Assembly (NCBI GenBank): GCA_021397835.1
Contig: JAJFZO010000896.1
Location: 6,984,501-7,048,500, forward strand
DNA from: Moringa oleifera
Lineage: Eukaryota; Streptophyta; Magnoliopsida; Brassicales; Moringaceae
Direction: 5' to 3'
Length of the DNA: 64,000 nt
A program made the translations under genes and the position numbers. Of the stretch, positions 59,960 to 64,000 are shown piece after piece. The first letter of the stretch is position 1. Each line of letters starts with the position of its first letter. The notes beneath the pieces are model-generated. The model made no database searches, was not told the DNA's origin, and worked only from the letters and a program-made list of their open reading frames with translations.

Positions 59960-61369
59960 CCATTGCAGATCCGGGTTGGTGTGCAGACAGTGGAGCCTCC
60001 AATCATGTCACAGCAGAGGTGGAAAATCTTTCCCTGAAGTTAAATTACTCTGTTAAATAAAAACTGGTTGTAGGTAATAGTAAGGCTCTAATATTTCGCA
60101 CAAGGGACATAACTTTCTACCTACCTTAGCACCCAACATTAAACTGCATCTCAAAGACATTCTTAGAATACCTGTTATCTCAAAAAATCTCATCAGCATT
60201 TCAAAACTCATTTCTAACAATAATGTATTAAGCCTTTACCTACTTCATCCTACTATTGCCTTCAACCAGTCATTTCAATCTAGGTTAGGAAACAACAACA
60301 GCAATCAGTCAGTCCAGTCCAGGTTAGGAAACAACAAGGCAGCGGCTACTGCAGCCATGTCAAGTTCATGTTGAGGTCATCCACCTCTTTGTTACTCCAA
60401 TTTTATGTCATCTAGTGTAGATTTATGGTATAGATGGTTAGGTCATCCCTCAGATTCAGTCCTAAAAGCCATTAAGAAACCTTGTAATACACATTCAAAT
60501 ATCCATACAAGTTCCTCTTTTTGCTTAGCATGTGCTATTGGTAAAAGCCATAATTCACCTTTCACTCTCTCTCAAACTAAAAACTCATCACCTCTAGAGT
60601 TAATCTATACTGACCTTTGGGGTCCATCACATGTATCATCTAAAGAAGGCTCTAGGTATTATATTCATTTCATTGATGACTTCACTAGATCTACATGGAT
60701 CTAGCCACTTAAAGAAAAATCTCAAGCATTATAAGTCTTCATTCATTTCACATAACAAGTTGAAAACTTGTTACATACCAAATCAAAACACTTCAAACCA
60801 ACTGGGGAGGTGAATACAGGTTCTTTATTCCTTTTCTACAACAACGAGGCATGTTACTTAGGCAACCATGTGCACCCATACATCAACAGAATGGTAAAGC
60901 AGAAAGAAAACATAGACATATTACAGAATTAGGCTTTACCTTACTCAAACAAGCTTCTCTATCATTATCTTCCTGGTGGGATGCATTTCACACAGCCGTA
61001 TACCTCATTAATAAACTACTTACCCCTATTTTAGCTAACAGATCACCAATACAAAAGCTGTTCAAACAGCCACCCAACCTCACTCTTCTCAAGACCTTTG
61101 GTTGCTCCTGCTATCCCCATCTTTGTTTTTATAATAAACACAAATTTGACTTTAGATCCTCTAAATGTCTCTTTCCAGGGTACAGTTCAACTCATAAAGG
61201 ATATAAATGCTTACATCCATCTGGAAGACTCTACATTACTAGACATGTTATATTTGATAAGCATGAATTCCCATTTTCAATTCTATTCTCCAATACACTT
61301 ACTTATCCCAACTCACCCTCATTTCCTTCCACAACTTTAGTGTCAATCCAATATAGTGTAAATCACTAA
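59960..61369 (+). pseudogene. Copia B protease and integrase, broken
   Basis: The protease active-site motif WCADSGASNHV lies near 59978. The pre-integrase region is at 60405-60704 (LWYRWLGHPSDSVL, then CLACAIGKSH), with the integrase core Asp in YTDLWGP and the FIDDFTRSTW motif. The later integrase part is at 60851-61369: HQQNGKAERKHRHI, WWDAFHTAVYLIN and LKTFGCSCYPHL. The core between about 60700 and 60850 is damaged, so the second catalytic Asp region is not readable in frame. Confidence 0.88.
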
Positions 61370-61567
61370 TCTACTGGCAACAACACCTCTCAGCAAGCTC
61401 TCACTACTTCTGCTCCTTCCCAAGCAACACCTACCTCAACTATTTCTCCCATTCTGTCACACCCTTCTCTCACACCTGTTTCAGTATCTCCTACTCCACC
61501 TACCCCACCTTCTAGCACCCCACCACCTATACCTCCCAGAAGACCTATCAAACTACCCTGTTACCCC

Positions 61568-63134
61568 ATGGTCACCCATGCCAAAGTAAGCAGCTTCAAA
61601 CCAAAGACTTACCTTAGGATCTCTGCTGGTCCACAACCCTTACCTACTTCAACAACTACTGCACTTGCCAACCCAGTATGGAAGGATGCCATGTCTGCTG
61701 AATATCAAGCCCTTCTGCAAAACAACATTTGGGAGTTAGTTTCCCCATCATCCAATTTTCATATCATTGATAACAAATAGATTTTCGAGAAAAAATATAG
61801 ACCTGATGGCACCTTGGAAAGACACAAAGCACGGTTGGTTACCAAGGGGTTTCAACAAACACCTGGACTTGACTTCTCCCAAACATGTAGTCTAGTTATC
61901 AAACCATGCACCATCCGAATTCTACTATCTATGGCAATCTCCAAGGACTGGGAGATTCAACACCTTGATCTTCATAAGGCTTTCCTCATGGGCACTCTTT
62001 AAGAGACAGTTTATATGCATCAACCACAAGGGTTCATAAACCCAGTGAAACCCAATCATGTCTACAGACTTCACAAAGCTCTCTATGGTCCCAAACAGGC
62101 TCCCAGAAATTGGTTTCACAGTCTGCAACATACCGTACTCAACCAGGGTTGCCATCACTCAAAGGCGGATACATCTCTTTCCTACCATCTCTCAGGTAAT
62201 CACTGTCTCTACCTTTTAATTTATGTTGGCGATGACAGGCAACAACACCACAGTTATTCACTATCTCATCTCCAGATTACATCGGAAACTCCCTCTTAAA
62301 CACCTTGGCCCCCTCCATTACTTCTTAGGAATTGAAGCTCACCGTTCGCCCTCTAGACTCTTCCTCACTCAGTCCAAATACACACAGGATCTTCTTACCA
62401 TCGCTCAGCTTAATCTCTGTAAGCTTTGCTCAACCCCCTCCTCAACAAGTACTCACCTATCCAAAGCCTCTGGATCTTCTCTTCCACAACCCACAGTTTA
62501 TAGAAAAATTATTGGTCTTCAATACCTCACTTTAACCAAACCTGACATTAGTCATGCTATCAATAAACTCAGTGAGTTTCTTCACTCCCCTACCACTCAA
62601 TATTGGCAAGCATGCAAACGCATCCTCCGCTACCTTCGAGGGTGTACCCATCATGGTCTCCTTTTTCAACCCACTGTAAACCCTCAACCAATTGCCTCTT
62701 CTGATGCCGATTAGCCTTGTTGCCTCGATGGCCGACGCTCCATCAACGATCATTGTGACCTCATCGGCAACAATTTGATTTCTTGGAGTTCAAAGAAACA
62801 AGTAGCTGTCATCAGATCTAGCACGGAATCAAAATACCGTGCCCTAGATAATGCCACCGCCGAGCTCACCTGGATCAAGTCGCTCTTGTAAGAGACCAAA
62901 TTGCTTCCCGATCACCATGCTATTCTCTGGTGTGATTCTCAGGGAGCTGCTACCCTCGCCTCCAAACCCTTCCTCCATTCTCGCGCCAAACACAGGACAT
63001 TCACTTTGTTTGGGATAAAATCCGGAACGGTGACCTCCAGATTAACTTTGTTTCTTCCTCCGCACAAATTGCCAACATCTTCATCAAGACTCTCCCTCCA
63101 TCTCAGTTTCATCACTACAAGCGCAAAGTTTAAA
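61568..63134 (+). pseudogene. Copia B reverse transcriptase and RNase H, broken
   Basis: RT landmarks are WKDAMSAEYQALLQNNIWEL, DGTLERHKARLVTKGF, QHLDLHKAFLMG and RLHKALYGPKQAPRNWF. The catalytic loop reads YVGDDRQQ (62222-62245): a Gly codon is inserted before the two Asp and the codons after them are lost. TAG replaces a Trp codon after IDNK (61778). RNase H is at about 62695-63130 with SSDAD (then a stop), NNLISWSSKKQ, RSSTESKYRAL and WCDSQGAATLA. There are several in-frame stops. Confidence 0.92.
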
Positions 63135-63167
63135 TTGGCGTCTATGTCCCTTCCGTTTGACCCGGGA

Positions 63168-63446
63168 TGTTAGAGAGCCAAGCCCAGCCACTGAATCCAA
63201 GGCGAAGAAGCCCATAAAGCAGAATAACAAAGGCACAGGCTCAAGCCCAACAAAAGCAGCAACAACTAGTGTCTTTATAAATAATCTTTATTAAAATATA
63301 ATGCAATGCAGTAACTTGTACAAACATTAGGTAATGTAATCTGACTCAACTATAAATATGAAGTTTGAAGCTTCAGGACATTCATTCACTGAGCAGCCAC
63401 CTTTTACAGAATATCTTTCTTCTAAGAAAAACATAGTTTTCGATCT
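63168..63446 (+). repeat. 3' LTR of copia B
   Basis: Starts TGTTAGAGAGCCAAGCCCAG and aligns with 58731-59012. It is followed by the 5' part of LINE A. Divergence from the 5' LTR includes substitutions and small indels. Confidence 0.88.
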
Positions 63447-63860
63447 TCGAGAACCCAAGTCGTTAATACGCATCCCTTTCCCAGATCTTCAAATGTTGGT
63501 CATTCTGTTTTCCATTACGTTGAAGTTTCATGACCGATCCGTAAGGAATCTACCAATCAAACACGACTCATATTGCGTGTCTTGACCCGCGGAAACCTTT
63601 ACATCCCGAGCCAATTCCTCATCGTCATCGTTAGAAATGGATAGATCAGCCATGTGTGTATCCATCACATTAATTTAAGCATACATAACCAAGTAGTAAC
63701 AAGCCAAAGAAAATCCCAAAATCAACAAGTAACTTAGAAGCCTCTCAACGGGGAGAGAAAACGAACCTCTCAACGGAGAGAGGAAAAATTGCAGATCAGA
63801 TCTTCATTCACCTGAGCTTATGTAAGATGGAACCTTCCAATCATTACTGGAGAAGAACAG
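63447..63860 (-). mobile_element. LINE A, 5' part: leader and start of ORF1
   Basis: On the minus strand, ATG at 63653 opens MADLSISNDDDEELARDVK, continuing CLIGRFLTDRS and INDLGSR. This is the N-terminal part of a plant L1 ORF1, matched by the distal half beyond copia B. A stop (TGA) follows GRFLTDRS. The leader at 63740-63800 contains CCTCTCAACGG twice, 25 bp apart. The true 5' end is not certain and may be near 63850-63900. Confidence 0.85.
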
Positions 63861-64000
63861 TAACTGTGATTGTGTAGGGCCCATTCTTTCATGAGCCGCA
63901 TCATGTACCATTGTTATTGAACCATTGCCGATTATTTTTTTTTAATAATTACAATTATTGTTAGAAATTAAAATATTAATTGATAAAAATGATCTGTTTT
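63861..64000. other. Right-edge DNA beyond LINE A
   Basis: AT-rich sequence with a T9 run. No feature is supported. I could not find a copy of the LINE A 3' flank (GGTGTCCAATTG) here, so the LINE target duplication is not confirmed. Confidence 0.4.

Larger units (their letters stand above)
58731..63446 (+). mobile_element. Copia B: Ty1/copia retrotransposon nested in LINE A
   Basis: A 4.7-kb element with two LTRs, a primer-binding site (59013), and gag, protease, integrase, RT and RNase H in copia order. The LTRs differ at many positions and the coding region is full of stops, so it is not a recent insertion. It interrupts LINE A ORF1: on the minus strand ORF1 runs INDLGSR at the right junction and resumes LFKFFH at the left. 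A clean 5-bp target duplication is not preserved (TTGGG on the left, TCGAG on the right). The sequence before the 3' LTR (GACCCGGGA) is a weak polypurine tract. Confidence 0.95.

Noticed and set aside
59636..60006. Minus-strand Leu/Val-rich frames opposite copia B gag
   Set aside because: They are the complement of Asn/Gly/Arg-rich gag codons and have no independent support.
58726..63451. A 5-bp target duplication around copia B
   Set aside because: TTGGG on the left and TCGAG on the right match too poorly; age or an inexact LTR end may explain it.

Overview
The window is eukaryotic nuclear DNA from a flowering plant, almost certainly a eudicot. Introns are GT-AG, intergenic DNA is very AT-rich, and the two large genes are plant-specific regulators with plant domain order. 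Retrotransposons are of the L1-type LINE and Ty1/copia kinds. A member of the Malpighiales is possible, but nothing here fixes the species.

The left two thirds (about 1-33.6 kb) hold the host genes. At 3.2-6.8 kb on the minus strand is a complete FAR1/FHY3-family (FRS) transcription-factor gene. Its first coding exon carries the whole domesticated transposase. Seven small downstream exons, five of exactly 69 nt, encode a repeated C-terminal tail. At 17.5-17.9 kb on the plus strand is a short intronless gene of a conserved plant family of unknown role. At 19.5-31.5 kb on the minus strand is a complete ten-exon gene for a CHD3/Mi-2 chromatin remodeler of the CHR4/PICKLE-RELATED 1 type. I reconstructed it at 2,346 residues, with a 5' leader intron and a promoter near 33.3-33.6 kb. 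All three are regulatory or signalling type genes; nothing shows that they act in one pathway.

The interval 9.3-17.3 kb is gene-poor and AT-rich. It holds at least one 0.5-kb inverted-repeat element whose relatives lie at about 49 and 52 kb, and several isolated G-box (CACGTG) sites.

The right part (about 34.8-64 kb) is a graveyard of transposons. A degenerate LINE (LINE B, plus strand) occupies 34.8-40.2 kb. A degenerate Ty1/copia element (copia A, 42.48-47.56 kb) still has recognisable LTRs and a near-matching target duplication. Its RNase H region is split by a 1.16-kb insertion that looks like a solo LTR. At the right end, a second LINE (LINE A, minus strand, 53.95 to about 63.9 kb) is split inside ORF1 by a second Ty1/copia element (copia B, 58.73-63.45 kb). 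The RT region of LINE A also carries an in-frame 102-bp tandem duplication that doubles a decayed catalytic motif. All the retroelement ORFs are broken.

I did not find a clearly new biological system. The most noteworthy features are the array of equal-sized repeat exons in the FRS gene, an EAR-like motif in the remodeler tail, the nested retroelement structures, and a coding-like fragment antisense to the remodeler's 3' flank.
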